DNA of 64,000 nucleotides from Choricystis sp. odSpoLacu1 (Eukaryota; Chlorophyta; Trebouxiophyceae), in assembly GCA_958009055.1 (NCBI GenBank), contig OY253664.1:186001-250000 (forward strand), read 5' to 3'. Numbering within the stretch: position 1 is the stretch's first letter; each line of letters starts with the position of its first letter. Under the pieces are notes generated by a model. That model had not been told where the DNA came from and ran no database searches. It worked only from the letters and a program-made list of their open reading frames with translations. This document shows positions 42,964-54,464 of this stretch, in pieces. Both the position numbers and the translations under genes were made by a program.

Positions 42964-44493
42964 ATGGCGCTCCTCTGCCCCGCCGCCCCGGCCCGCGACC
43001 TGGCCATCGCGGGCGGCTCCCGCGACGTGCGGCTGGTGGAGCTGGAGGAGGGCGTATTGGCTGAAGTGCTGGAGCGCGGGTGAGTGATGGAAATGGGGGA
43101 ATTGGAAAACGCAGTGCCTGTGTATTGGGCCGTGGCCGCCCCCGCCTGCTCCGCGCCTGCCTGTGTCGTGAAGCTCAGACCCTCCTGTGGCGCGGTGCGT
43201 TGGCAGTTCCGCTTGGCACCAACTCCAACACTCTCTTTTCCCTTTTCTTCCCATCACACCAAGCGTCACCATCAAGGCCGGCCCCTCCGGCACCGCAGTC
43301 CTGTGCACGTCGGACGCGACGTACGATCTGAAGACGGTGGAGACGTCCAACGCGCTGCTGCTGGTGCCGGAGGGCGAGGTGAGCAGGGAGGGAGGGAGAG
43401 GGGAGGGGAGAGAAAACCGGCCCTGATGCGCGCGCTTCGCTTCTCCCGTTTTTGACCACCCCCCTCTCCTCCCACACAGCCCGCCACCACGCCCGCCCGC
43501 GTCGCTGCCGCCGCCGCCTCCCACGTGGAGCTGGTGCGCGCGCCTCCCAGGTTTGAACCTCTGGCCGAGGCGCTGGCCGAGGCTGCCTACGGCGCGCGGC
43601 ACCACGGGAGCGACGGCTCTGCATCTGCGGCCGCGCGCGCAGACCCTCCCCTCCCTCCCCCTCCCACGTACGCGGCCCTGCTGGCCCTCACCCCCGCCTC
43701 TGACGCTGAGCTCAAACGTGAACTGGCGGCGCGGCGGGTGGTGGGGGTGCCGGGGGGGGGCGTGCGCGCGGTGGAGCCCGCCTACTTTTCGTCGCTGGTG
43801 GACGCCGCGGTCGCGACGGCGGGCGCGGCCGGCTGGCCCCTGGCCTCCCTGCCCACCGCCTCCCTGATGGCCGCCCTGGTGGACGACGGGTTTGATGCTG
43901 TCATTGCCACGGCGGGCGTGGCAGCGCTGGTGGCGGCGGGGCCGTGCCCCGACGCGCCGCCGGGGGCGCCGCCGCGCCTGCCCCCCACCGCGGCGGCCGA
44001 CCAACACACTCTCCGCGTCCACACCGCGCGCAAGCTGTTGACCGAGCGGGCCGAGTGGGATGCCCCCTCCTTCGAGGCGGCGTGGCGGGACGCGCTGCCG
44101 GGCGGCGTGGCGGCGGACGGGGGTGGTGGTGGTGGTGGTGGTGGCGACAATGACGAAAAAGAATCATCCCCCCCTTCCGCTCTCGCCACCGCCCTCGCCG
44201 GCCACGCCATCCTGCTGCCCGCCCCCCCGCCCTCCGCCCACCCCGGGGCCGCCCCTCCGACCGCCACCGTGGTGAGGCTGGAGGCGGCGGCCCTCCCCGC
44301 TGAGCCGGGGGCGCGCTTTTCAGCGCTGTTCGCGGCACGCCCGCGCTGGACGCGGTCCCAACTAGACCCCTACCTGAGGACCAGCGGAGGCTGGGCCCCA
44401 CCCCCCGGCGTCACGGTGGAGGCGCTGCTGCTGGCGCACGCGCGGGCGGCGCAGGCGGCGGCGGGGGAAGAAACGTTCTTTTCTGCTCGTTGA
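42964..44493 (+). CDS. DSCC1: Sister chromatid cohesion protein DCC1 (Ctf18-RFC subunit)
   Basis: Exons 42964-43079, 43264-43378 and 43480-44493 give 414 residues. The N-terminal region contains VTIKAGPSGTAVLCTSDATY and DLKTVETSNALLLVP, closely matching DCC1. Three winged-helix-like segments follow (TYAALLALTPASDAELKREL, VEPAYFSSLVDAAVA, WTRSQLDPYLRTSGGWAPPP). DCC1 joins CTF8 and CTF18 in the alternative clamp loader that loads PCNA and supports cohesion. A poly-Gly stretch encoded by GGT repeats (44118-44147) and Asp/Glu residues form a linker. Coding frame is uninterrupted. Confidence 0.85.
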
Positions 44494-44664
44494 GAGAGAG
44501 AGTTTTTTTTTCATGATTTGATCTTTTTGCATGCGTTTTTTTATGTTTCTGCAATGCACCAGCCGTTCCCAAACGCGGCAAAATGGGCGGGGTGTGTGGG
44601 CAGAACCGCGCCGGGGCGGAAACACGACGGCGCGAGGCGAAGGAGAAGGAAAAACGCGATCACA

Positions 44665-45058
44665 TCAGTCGCCCAGCACCGCCATGCCGCGGGACAGCCG
44701 CTCCCGCCTCGTCTTCTTGGCGCCCACCTTCTTCTTCCTGCCGGCGGTGGCCGGCCCCGCGGACGACTGGGCCAGCCACCAGAGAACGACGTTGGCGATC
44801 ATGAGGACGCCGACGACGCCGACGACGGAGGCGGTGACGATGCGGGCGGTGGCGCCGCCGTCGTCGCTGTCCTGTGGGTGTGTGTGTGAGTGCGGAGGGG
44901 GGCAAAGTGGTGTGAGAGGCGATGGAGGCGATGCGTGATGGGCATCGCGCGTGTGTGTGTGTGCTGGCCCAACCCCCCCTCGCCTCCGGTGCCACGCACG
45001 CGCCCACATGCTGGGTCGAGAGGCTTGTGCGTGACTGTGTGGTGCGGGGTCTCACCAT
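44665..45058 (-). CDS. Small single-span membrane protein with basic tail, conserved type
   Basis: The proposed model has an ATG-only coding first exon (45058-45056, ATG then GTGAG) and a second exon 44871-44665, giving 69 residues. After MDSDDGGATARI comes one membrane helix (VTASVVGVVGVLMIANVVLW), then a lysine-rich tail KKKVGAKKTRRERLSRGMA ending VLGD. I recall short plant proteins with the same layout and a similar KKxxREKLKQG tail, but cannot name a family. An alternative start at 45184 would read through the intron and gives a less plausible protein. The start is 124 bp from the divergent calcineurin-B-like gene. Confidence 0.55.
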
Positions 45059-45182
45059 TGCGAATATATACAGAGGGAGAGAGAGGGCGCGCGAAAGGGC
45101 AGGCAGCGAAATCGAAAACGAGAGTAAAGCCACTCTTTCTCGACCGCTCGCTCGCCCCTTTTCTTTTCCAGACTTCGCAGCC

Positions 45183-45972
45183 ATGGGGCAGGTGCGCAGG
45201 CCCCCCGCCCCGTCCACTGAACGCACATGCACATCGCGTGAACCATGCGCCATGGGAGGGGCCAGGCACGCCCGCGTCCAACACCCGCTCCTCACGCACC
45301 TGCCCCTTTCCCCCACCCCCCCCCTCCCATCCCACGCAGGCGATGTCGTTTGGCCTCACCCAGTACGATGTGGAAGAGTTGATCACCTACTGCGGCGGCA
45401 AATGTGAGAGAGAAGTGGGGCTGTGTGTGAAGGAGGGGGCGACCGAAACCACGCGCTGCTTTTTTGTGCCTCTCCCTCTCGACCAACCAACCACCATCCC
45501 CTCCCACCTCCACCCAGTCTCCCAACCCGAGATTGAAGGCCTCTACCGCCGCTTCCGCTCCCTGGACAAGGGGCGCAAAGGCTACATCTCAGCAGACGAA
45601 TTTTTATCCATTCCAGAACTGTCCATCAACCCCCTCGCCCGCCGCCTGGAGCGCGCCTTTGAGTGCGTCAACTTTCGCGAGTTTGTGGCCTTTTTGGCGG
45701 CGTTTTCGTCGCGCGCCACGAAGGAGGACAGGATCAGGCTGATTTTTCACGTGTTTGATGCCGACGGCGATGGCCGCGTCGGCCGCGAAGACGTGGACCT
45801 CACCCTCCGCGCCCTCGTTGGTGCCTCCCTGACCGAAGACGATATCACGGCAGCCGTGGACGCCGTGCTGGAGGGGGCGGGGGCGGGGGGACTGACCCTG
45901 GACGATTTTGCGTCCGCGCTCGCGTGGCGCGAGCTCGCGATGGCGGTCGACATCCCGTTGGAGGCCGCTTGA
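45183..45972 (+). CDS. Calcineurin-B-like EF-hand protein
   Basis: Exon 1 is nine coding bases (45183-45191, MGQ), followed by 45340-45403 and 45518-45972, total 175 residues. The MG start could be N-myristoylated, as in calcineurin B. Conserved blocks are FSQPEIEGLYRRFRSLDKG, GYISADEFLSIPELSINPLA and FHVFDADGDGRVGREDVDLT, a canonical EF-hand loop (D-A-D-G-D-G-R-V-G-R-E-D). Other loops are degenerate, so perhaps only one or two bind Ca2+. In plants and algae such proteins occur without an obvious calcineurin A, so the partner is not certain. Confidence 0.9.
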
Positions 45973-46144
45973 GACGTGGTGGTCGTTGTTTGTTGTCCAC
46001 GTTGTGTGTTGCTGTAGTGTTGACAGGTTTTTTCTTTGTCGGGGGCGGTTTCTGCGTGGGTTTCATACCCCCAAAACGAAAAAAAAAACAGCGGGCGCTC
46101 CCAACTCCACACGCCGCCGCCCTCCCTTCTCCACCTCTCCACCA

Positions 46145-47644
46145 ATGCGTGGTCCGGCGCCCAGCAATGCCAGGTCTCGCGGCCTGGCCCGCCCGCCCAC
46201 CGCCGTGCTGACCGCGTCGCCGCGCGCGGCCGCCGCGCGCGACTCCGGCGCGGACGCGGTGCGCAAGTCGCGGTGAGTTGTGGGTGTGAGGCAGTGAATG
46301 ACTGGTGTAACACGCCGACACGATGCGGCGGGGAGGGCGCAATTTGGGAGGATGGGCGGTCCGCGCAGGCGCGGCGGCCTGTCGAATTCGCGCGCATCGG
46401 GCGGGACACCGGGGAGGCCTCGCCCCCGCTGCACGCCCACACGAGATGCCGTCGCCTGTGCTCGACAATCGACCCTTCCTCCTCCCTGGTATGAACATTG
46501 AGGTCTTAACCGTCCCCCACACCTCACCCTCCCCACCTCCCACTCTCCACCCTCCCAGCCTCATCACCGCCATCAAGACGCCCTACCTGCCCAACGGCAA
46601 GATCGATTTGGACGCCTACGATGAACTGGTGCGCCGCCAGTGCGTGGCGGGAGTCGACGGCCTCGTCGTGGGCGGCACCACGGGGGAGGGCCAACTCATG
46701 TCCTGGGATGAGCACGTCATGCTGATCGCGCACACCGTCAACTCGTTTGGAGGTAAGAATTGAAGAGTTGGGGCTGTGCATGTGTGAGTTGTTACCCGCA
46801 CCCGGATTCTCCCTTTTTTAAACATTTTTTAAAACCTTTTCCATCAGACAAAATCCTGGTCATCGGCAACACGGGGTCCAACGCCACCCGGGAAGCCCTG
46901 CACGCCACGGAGCAGGGGTTCGCGGTGGGCATGGCGGCCGCCCTACAGATCAACCCGTACTATGGTGAGCGTGTGGAGGAGAGAAAAGAAGGGCGAAAAA
47001 AAGAGGTGAAAATCGAGCCTTTTTTCTCACACTCACTTCTCACCCTCCTCTCAGGCCGCACCTCCTTCACCGGCCTGGCCACCCACTTCAAAGCCGTCCT
47101 GGATGAGGGGCCGGGCATGCTGTACAACGTGCCCGGCCGCACAGGGCAAGACATTCCTGACGAAGTCGTCCTGGCTCTGCGCGACCACCCCTCCTTCCTC
47201 GGCGTCAAAGAGTGCACCGGCAACGCCCGCATCGCGACCTACGCTGCAGCGGGAGTCCGCTGCTGGACGGGCAACGATGACGAAGCCCACGCGGCGAGGC
47301 ATGAGGCGAGCGCGGCGGGTGTCGTGTCCGTGACGTCGAACCTCATTCCGTCTGCGTTTTGTGGGCTGATGGACGGGCGCGACGATGCTGCCGCATCCGC
47401 CCTGGCCCCCCTGATCGACTGGTTGTTCTGCGAACCTAACCCCATCGCCATCAACACGGCGCTGGCCATGTGCGGGCTGTGCGCGCCGGTGTTTCGGTTG
47501 CCGTATGTGCCCCTGTCGCGCGCCCAGCGCGAGGTGGGGGCCCGCCTGCTGAAAGCCGCCGCCCCCTACCTGGCGGGCGGCGTGGACCCGGACGCGGTGC
47601 GGGTGATGGAGGACGACGAGTTTGTGCTGGTGTCGCGGTATTGA
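46145..47644 (+). CDS. DHDPS: 4-Hydroxy-tetrahydrodipicolinate synthase, plastid
   Basis: Exons 46145-46272, 46369-46488, 46559-46752, 46848-46964 and 47055-47644 close in phase at 382 residues; exon 2 is chosen because it is the only one that keeps the frame. The enzyme condenses pyruvate with aspartate semialdehyde in lysine synthesis. Motifs are [40 protein letters not shown], the Tyr in [14 protein letters not shown] and the Schiff-base Lys in [10 protein letters not shown]. The plant-type motifs and a basic N-terminus ([20 protein letters not shown]) support plastid location. The protein following exon 2, up to LITAIK, is poorly conserved. Confidence 0.93.
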
Positions 47645-47782
47645 TGGAGGGAGGGAGTGGGGGGTTGATTTGTTTGGGGGGTGGAAACGTTTTTTTTCCT
47701 CTTTTCTCACTGACTGCTTTCACCGTGAAACAAAAAGACAAACAAAAAACACTGACTTTGGATTCAATTGCACGTGCTCCCT

Positions 47783-48473
47783 TCACAACTCCACCGCCGC
47801 CCCCTCGGGCGGCGGCGGCGGCGGCGGCCCGCCCTCGACGCGCGCAAGTCCAGGGGCGACCACCATGCGGGCGGGCCGCTCCACCCCCTTCAACCCAGCT
47901 GGACGCCCCCGTAGAGCCGCATAGGCCGCGTCCGCCGCCTCCAGGTCGGCGGGGGTGGAGGCGGTGGCCAGGCGGGTGAGCAGGGAGGAGAAGGCAGCCG
48001 TCCGTGCGGCGGCCGCGTCGGCGGCCGCGGTCGTGGTGGACGCGCCCGCGCTCTCCCTCTCTTCAGCTTGCAGCGTGGCTAACAAATCTTGCAGTTCGGC
48101 GCCCGGAGGAGGGGAGGCGTCGTGTGTGGCCACGCAGGGGGGTGCCCCATCAACGATCGTCGCCAGCAGGGCCGCCCGCCCGTCCACCGACGCCACGGCT
48201 GCGTCGGCGGCGCCGTCGGCGGTCGCGCGGGTCAGGTCGACGGCGCGGCGGTGCCAGGCGTCCTCCTCGTAGGCGTCCTGTGGAGGAGGTGGGGGAGAAA
48301 AAGGGTGGGTCGGGGGGGGGGGGGGGGCGGCTTGTTCTCTGCTCCCCGCGCCCTCACACAGCTGTCGTCGTCCACACGCTCTCCCTCTCACACACACGCA
48401 CCGTCGTGTAGTGGGCCACCGCTTCCGCCAGGTCGCGGGTGCCGGCGGGCAGCATCGACCGGGGCGCGTGCAT
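47783..48473 (-). CDS. Hypothetical protein, mostly helical
   Basis: Exons 48473-48402 and 48277-47783 give 188 residues in frame. The sequence is Ala-rich and predicted helical: [14 protein letters not shown] joins [20 protein letters not shown], then [17 protein letters not shown] and [20 protein letters not shown]. The C-terminus is Pro/Gly-rich. I recognise no domain. An upstream exon is possible, because minus-strand sequence around 48770-48866 encodes a well-formed helix ([19 protein letters not shown]) that could belong to this or another gene. It is convergent with DHDPS and its promoter faces the CBF5 gene. Confidence 0.55.
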
Positions 48474-49087
48474 TGGAGAGGGGGGTGAGGGTGGACGCGC
48501 GGATGGGAGGGCAAACGCGGGCCAGAGTGGGTGATCGTGGGCTGCGCGCGCGAGGCAGGAAAGGGCAGAGAGCACGCGGGAGGGGGGGACACGAGCGCAA
48601 CGAAACAAACTCTGGCAAGCCGTCTTTCCGCCGCATGCGACCACCACTCCGCGTCTTTTTCCTTTTGCGTGTTGCCTTCCCGCGGCAGCACACTCCCCCT
48701 CTCCCTCCTCCCCCCACGCTAGCTGCACACGCGCGTGCGGCCAGCGGGGCGGGCCCACACAGTTCCAAAGCCTCTGTGAGCTTGGAACACACACGCAGCC
48801 GGGAGACGTTTTTGCGCATTTCGGCCGCCGCGTCCAGTGAGGTGCGTGTGGCGTGGGAAACGCTGCTCCCCTCCCCGGCCTCGCCTCACCGGCCATCGAC
48901 GGTGCTGTGCGTGCGCAGATGGGGGTGGAGGCAGACAGAGAGGCGGGAGAGTGGGAGGGAGAGGCTTGGCCAGCAGCGCGGGCGGCGGCCCACACCGCCC
49001 TTTTTGTCTTCCTGGCTCACCCCCCCCCGTCTCCCACCCCCAGGCCCCCTCTCGTCTCATCCCCCCCCCACACCTCCCATCCACGCC
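48474..49087. other. Spacer with a possible unassigned minus-strand exon
   Basis: Most of these 614 bp hold nothing I can assign. Minus-strand positions about 48866-48770 encode an amphipathic helix-like peptide containing [20 protein letters not shown], preceded by a possible acceptor (GAGCAG) near 48867-48872. No partner exon with compatible phase was found. The right-hand part is presumably the CBF5 promoter. Confidence 0.35.
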
Positions 49088-50715
49088 ATGGGCAAAAAGG
49101 ACGCCCCCGCGTCCATCGACGCCAACGGCGCCGTGATCGCGCCGACCAAGACGACCCCCCCGCTCGACACGTCGGCCTGGCCGCTGCTGCTCAAAAATTA
49201 TTCGACCCTGAATGTTCGCACGGGGCACTACACGCCGATTCCGTCGGGGTCGACCCCGCTGGCGCGGCCGATCCAGGGTGAGTGCGTGGTTGGTGGAAGG
49301 AGAGAGGGAGAGAGAGAGAGAGGGAGGAGGAGACAAACAAAACAGGGTGTTTTGCTTACCCCCACTCCAATTCCCCCCCACCCCCCCCACCCCCCCACAC
49401 AACCCAGACTACATCCGCTACGGCGTCATCAACCTGGACAAACCCTCCAACCCCTCCTCCCACGAGGTCGTGGCCTGGGTCAAACGCATTCTGCGGGTGG
49501 ACAAGACGGGCCACTCTGGCACGCTGGACCCCAAAGTGACGGGCAACCTGATTGTGTGTGTCGACCGCGCCACCCGCCTCGTCAAGTCTCAACAGGGGGC
49601 GGGCAAGGAGTATGTGTGCGTGGCGAGGCTGCACGGCGCCCCGGAGGGCGGCGCGGGCGGCGTCGCGCGCGCGCTGGCCGCGCTGACGGGCGCGCTCTTC
49701 CAGCGCCCCCCGCTCATCTCCGCCGTCAAGCGCCAGCTGCGCGTGCGCACCATCTACGAGTCCAGACTGGTGGAGTACGATGAAGCGAGGCACCTGGCCG
49801 TGTTCTGGGTGTCGTGTGAAGCGGGGACGTACATCCGCACGCTCTGCGTGCACCTGGGCCTCCTCCTCGGCGTCGGCGGCCACATGCAGGAGCTGAGGCG
49901 GGTGCGGTCGGGGGCGTTGGGCGAGACGGACAACATGGTGACGATGCACGACGTGCTGGATGCCCAGTGGGTGAGTGGTGAGGGTGGGGAGGGGTGTTTT
50001 TTTTTGGGGGGGGGGGGGGGCGGCGCCTCGTTCCTCGTTGTTCTCGCTCAAAAACAGTGGCCCTCACCCCCCCCTCCACCCCCACCCCCACCACCCACAG
50101 GTCATGGACAACCACAAGGACGACGCCTACCTGCGCCGCGTCGTCATGCCCCTGGAAGTCGTGCTGACGAGGCACAAACGCATCGTCGTCAAAGACTCGG
50201 CCGTCAACGCCCTCTGCTACGGCGCCAAGCTGATGCTGCCCGGCGTGCTGCGCTACGAGAACGGCATCGAAGTCAACGACGAGATCGTGGTGATGACGAC
50301 CAAGGGGGAGGCGGTGGCGGTCGCGCTCGCGCAGATGACGACGTCCACCCTGGCCACCTGCGACCACGGGTGCGCCGCCCGCGTGAAACGCGTCATCATG
50401 GAGCGGGACACGTACCCCCGGCGGTGGGGGCTGGGGCCCATGGCGTCGCTGAAGAAAAAGCTGGTGGCGGAGGGCAAGCTGGACAAACACGGCCGGCCGA
50501 CGGATGCCACGCCCGCCGAGTACTTGCGCGCCCTGCCGGATGTCGCGGGGGGTGGCTCCGGCGCGGCGGCCGAGGCGGCGGCTGCGGCGGCGGGCGCGGT
50601 GAGAGCGGAGGGTGGCGATGGCGACAAGAAGAAGAAGAAGAAGCGGGAGGGCGAGTCGGAGGAGGAGCGGGCGGCGCGCAAGGCGGCCAAAAAGGCCAAG
50701 AAGGAGAAAAAGTGA
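49088..50715 (+). CDS. CBF5: H/ACA ribonucleoprotein pseudouridine synthase CBF5 (dyskerin)
   Basis: Exons 49088-49277, 49408-49970 and 50101-50715 give 455 residues. The TruB-like domain has [20 protein letters not shown] and the catalytic Asp in [14 protein letters not shown]; further blocks are [32 protein letters not shown] and [15 protein letters not shown]. The PUA domain begins [20 protein letters not shown] and ends [20 protein letters not shown]. The C-terminus is a Lys-rich tail ([20 protein letters not shown]) as in yeast Cbf5. It pseudouridylates rRNA and snRNA in the nucleolus guided by H/ACA RNAs. Confidence 0.97.
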
Positions 50716-50930
50716 CGAGTGGTGAGAGAGGAGAGTGGGGTGAAGAGGGGGGGCGGACGGCGGGTGGTCGGCGGCAGAGGTTGCCACCACCCAACCTTCC
50801 GCCCCTCCCCACCATGTTTTTTTTTTCTTCACATTTTGCGTCCCCCCCCATCGTTTTTTTTGTATGTGTGTTACAAATGGAAAAAGACAAAGACACTCGC
50901 TTGCTTAAAAACAGGGTTAAAAAAACAGTG

Positions 50931-51182
50931 TCAAACCGCGCCACTGGTTCCCATCGTGCTATCGGACGCCATTACCTTGCCCGCGTGCGCCAGGGCACAC
51001 AGCACTGCCACGCCAAACACTCGATCTCTCGTCGTGGGGGACGCGCGGCGGTTGAGGGCGAGGCGGAGGAGGGGGAGGGCGGGGGCGTAGATGAGGGGGG
51101 CGTACACTTCCCACGACGGGCGGGGGGCGCGGCGGGCGGGGGCGGGGGTGTCGAGGTCGACCGAGAGGTCGACGGCTGGCAT
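50931..51182 (-). CDS. Small hypothetical membrane protein
   Basis: This 83-residue ORF starts at ATG 51182 ([18 protein letters not shown]). It has two hydrophobic stretches, [20 protein letters not shown] and [20 protein letters not shown], which suggest one or two membrane spans or a hairpin. The end is [11 protein letters not shown]. An in-frame extension upstream to 51311 lacks hydrophobic or conserved character. I do not recognise it. It sits between the CBF5 3' end and the Tudor-SN 3' end, so it has its own spacers of about 125-215 bp, as real genes here do. Confidence 0.5.
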   Translation of the reverse strand: MPAVDLSVDLDTPAPARRAPRPSWEVYAPLIYAPALPLLRLALNRRASPTTRDRVFGVAVLCALAHAGKVMASDSTMGTSGAV

Positions 51183-51307
51183 GAGCGAGGGCGCCCGCGG
51201 CGGGAGACGAACAAGGGGGAGATTGGCGATTTGGGGGTCGTGTCTGTTTTTGTTTTTCATCTCCATCAACCCCTCACTCTCTCTCTTCGACTCACACGCC
51301 ACCCTCA

Positions 51308-54300
51308 TCACTCGTCATCCGACCCCGGGTCCCCATACTCCCACACCCCCACGTGGCGGCGGCGGGCGTCGTCCTCCGCGGCCGCCAGGGCGGCCAGGAC
51401 GCTTTCGTCGCCCCCGCCGCGGGGGGGGGGGCGCCACGCGCAGCGCCCCTGCGCGCAGCAGCGCCGCCTGCAGCGTGTCCTCCGGTGCAGGCGGTGCCTC
51501 GGCATCAGCGGGCGGCTCGGCGTCCGGGTCGGCCAGCAGCAGGGCGACGCGGCGAGGCGGGGGGGCGGCGCGCGCGCCCCACGCGCTGCCGCCGCCCCCC
51601 CCCGCTCGCCGCGCCGACCACCGCCGCGCGCAGGCGCCCGCCCCCCCCCCAACGCGGCCGCCACCACGTCCGCGGCCCCCGCCCGCGCGTCCGCGTCCCC
51701 CATCGGCTTGATGTAGGCCAGGGCCACCGTGGTGGCTTGGGGGAGGACGGCGGAGACGTCGGACGGCAGCGGCCGCACGTCATCGAGGGGCACCCTCCCC
51801 CCATTGCCCCAGTCGATGTAGGTCACAGGCAGGGCGCCACCACCACCGCTCCCTGGCCTGCCCTCCACGCGGGCGCGGTACCAGGCACCGTCGTCTGGGA
51901 AGCGGGCGGCGATGAGAGCCCCCACGCGCGGGGGGACGGAGGACGGGGGCGTCCGGTCGAGGGCGGCCGCCGCCAGCGCGTCCCGCAGCCAGGCGACGCG
52001 GGGGTCGCCCGCACGCTGCACCGAGATGTCGTCCACGCCGCGCACGTCGGTGACGACGACGTCCAGGATGGGGGGCAGGGTGGTGGTGGTGGTGGCGGGA
52101 GCGCCGTCCGCGCGCGCTTCGGGTTGGGGCAGGGACCACACGCCCTTGCCCGCGGCCTTGGCTGCCGCCTGGGCGGCGGCCAGGGAGGGAGGAATGGCGT
52201 CTTCCGGTCCCGAGAGGCGGGCCAGGCCGGCGGACAGCAGGGCGGGGCCCAGGTCGAAGCCAGAGGCGGGGATCACGATGTGGCCCAACATCGTGCCCCC
52301 TTTGTCACACCCCGTCACCCGCAGCTCGCACTCGCGCTGCAGGCAGGCGCGCCGCACAAAGGCGGTCGCCTCCGCCGCAATCAGGTCCTCGGGGGAGGGG
52401 GGAGGCGGGGCGGCAGGCGCCCCAGGACCGGTTTTGGGTTTGGTCGAGGGCGCGCGCACACCCGACGGCGAAAACGCGACCGTCACGCCCTGCCCCGGCA
52501 CCCGCACCTTGAGCCGGTGCCCCGACACCACGTGCTCCACGATGCCTGTGACGACCCCACGCGTCATGAAGGGCAGGTACTGGCGGGCGCGGGCGGCGGC
52601 GCCGGGGGCGGAAACGTCGTTGGCGGGGCGCGGCGGCGGCGGCGGCGGCGTGGCGTGCAGGCCCCGTTTCGCCGCCCTCGCCCCCGCCTCTGCCTCCACG
52701 TACGCGTCGTACGCGGGGGCGCGCGCGTCGTCGGGGCGGTGCTTGGCCACGGTGGCCAGCCCCGCGGCGAGGAGGGGGAGGGCGGGGTCCAGGGGGTCCC
52801 TGGCGGCACCGCGGTCGATCGCGAGGGCGGCAAACGCGAGCGTGGCGGCCGGCTTGGCAGCGGTGGCAGCAGCAGCAGCACCACCCCCACCAGCCGGCGC
52901 CACCACCGCCCCCCCGATCGCGCGTTCGTAGGCCAGGGTGGCCACGACGCGCTTGCCCACACACCGCGCGCGCAGACACTCCTTGGCCTCCTCGCCCCCC
53001 GGCTCCCCCGCCTCTCCCCGCCGCGCGGGGCGGGGGGCGCGCACGGACGCCAGGCACAGGCGCATCTCGGCCCCCCCGCCGTCGGGGGCGATGGAGACGC
53101 AGTCGCCGGAGACGGCTTCGATGACGGTGCCGCGGACGGCGCCGGCGGCCGTCGTTGCGCCGCCAGCTGGCGGCACGTAGTCGCGCCACACGCCGACACG
53201 GGACGCGCGCGCCTTGCGGTCCACCTCGCGCAGAGAGGCGGAGGCGGAGGGGGGGAGGACGGCGAGGCCCCACTCGACGGCTTTGGCGAGGCCGGCAGAG
53301 GCAAGGGCGGTGGCGAGGTCGGCCCTGGTTTTGGTGGTGTCGCCACCCCCCCGCGCCCTCCTCCCCACTCCCACCAAACGCGACCGACGCCAGCAGGTTG
53401 CCGTGCTTGTCCACGCCGCGCAGGGTGACGGCCACATCGCGGCACAGGGTGCGGGCTTCAGTGAAGTGCTTGGCGACGGGGGCAAAGGGGTCCGAGGGGG
53501 GGTGGCGGTCGCGTCGGCCGCGGCGGCCGACGCGCGCACGGGCGGCGACGCCACCCCCGCCACCAGGATGGGCACCCCGCGCGCCACGCCCGCCAGCGTG
53601 ACGCGCAGGAAGGAGCCGGAGGCGACGTAGTCCACGACGCCGGGGATGGTGGCGCCGACGCCGCCGGCGGCGGAGAGGAGGGGGCCACCAGCACCGCCCG
53701 CGGGGGGTGGCCACGCCGCGTCGGCGGCGGTGCCGTCGCCACCGAAGACGCCGGCGCCCGCGGCTTCAGCAGCCTCGGACGCAGCGATCAGGTCGTCCAG
53801 GTAGGGGGAGGCGGGGCCCGAGGGGGACCGGCGCACGCGCGCCCACCCGGCGGCCGCGACGGCCAGCGCAGCGTTGGTGGACGCCGGCCCCACAAACACG
53901 CTGCCAAACACTCTGCCGGGCGCCGCGTCCAGGGTGTAGTCCACGCGAAAGGTGGCGGGCTGGCCGATGGCCAGGTGGCGCAGGAACTCGCGGGCTGCGT
54001 GGGCGAAGGGTTCGTCCGGGGTCGACCCGTCGCGCCGGCCCTGCGGGGGGGGGGGGGGGGGGGCGGAAAAATCGATGTCCCTCTCTTGCTCTCTCCCTCT
54101 TGCTCCAATCCACACACACGCCCCACCCACCAGCTTGGGCGCGATCAGCGAGGACAGTGTGATCGTTTTCTTGAGGGGGGGGGCGTTGGGGCGCGGCGGG
54201 CCGGCGAGGGTCAGCGTGTCCCCCGACTCCACGGAGAAGACAGTGCCTGTGGGTGGGTGGTGGTGTTTGAGGATTGGCGGGGGTGAGAGCGAGAGCGGTG

Positions 54301-54464
54301 GAGAGCACGCGGCGGGAGGGCGGGAAAAAAGAGAGGGGGATGCCATTCGACCCTCGGGCGCGTCTGATCGCGCGCGCGGGCGGGCGCGCTCCCCCCCCAC
54401 ACGCACCTTTCAGCCACGTCCCCGCGGCGGTCGCGGGGGCAGCGGTGGTGGCGGTGGCCGTCAT
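51308..54464 (-). CDS. TSN: Tudor staphylococcal-nuclease protein (Tudor-SN/SND1)
   Basis: Exons 54464-54407, 54246-54131 and 54040-51308. The order is four SNase-like domains, a Tudor domain and a partial fifth SNase. Recognisable blocks: [75 protein letters not shown], the Tudor segment [18 protein letters not shown] and [20 protein letters not shown], and the tail [18 protein letters not shown]. Tudor-SN binds RNA and acts in stress granules and mRNA stability. Frame breaks occur at a 7-G run (53496-53502), near 53340-53395 (GEEG region; may instead be a short intron of about 60 bp), and between 51421 and 51650, where [19 protein letters not shown] is read in another frame. All are at G/C runs. 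Confidence 0.9.

Noticed and set aside
44118..44147. GGT repeat that might be a mobile or regulatory element
   Set aside because: It is an in-frame poly-Gly linker in DCC1, an ordinary trinucleotide expansion.
45059..45075. TATATATTC as a TATA box for the small membrane protein
   Set aside because: It lies only a few bases from the proposed ATG, too close to place a transcription start and leader, so no promoter is called.
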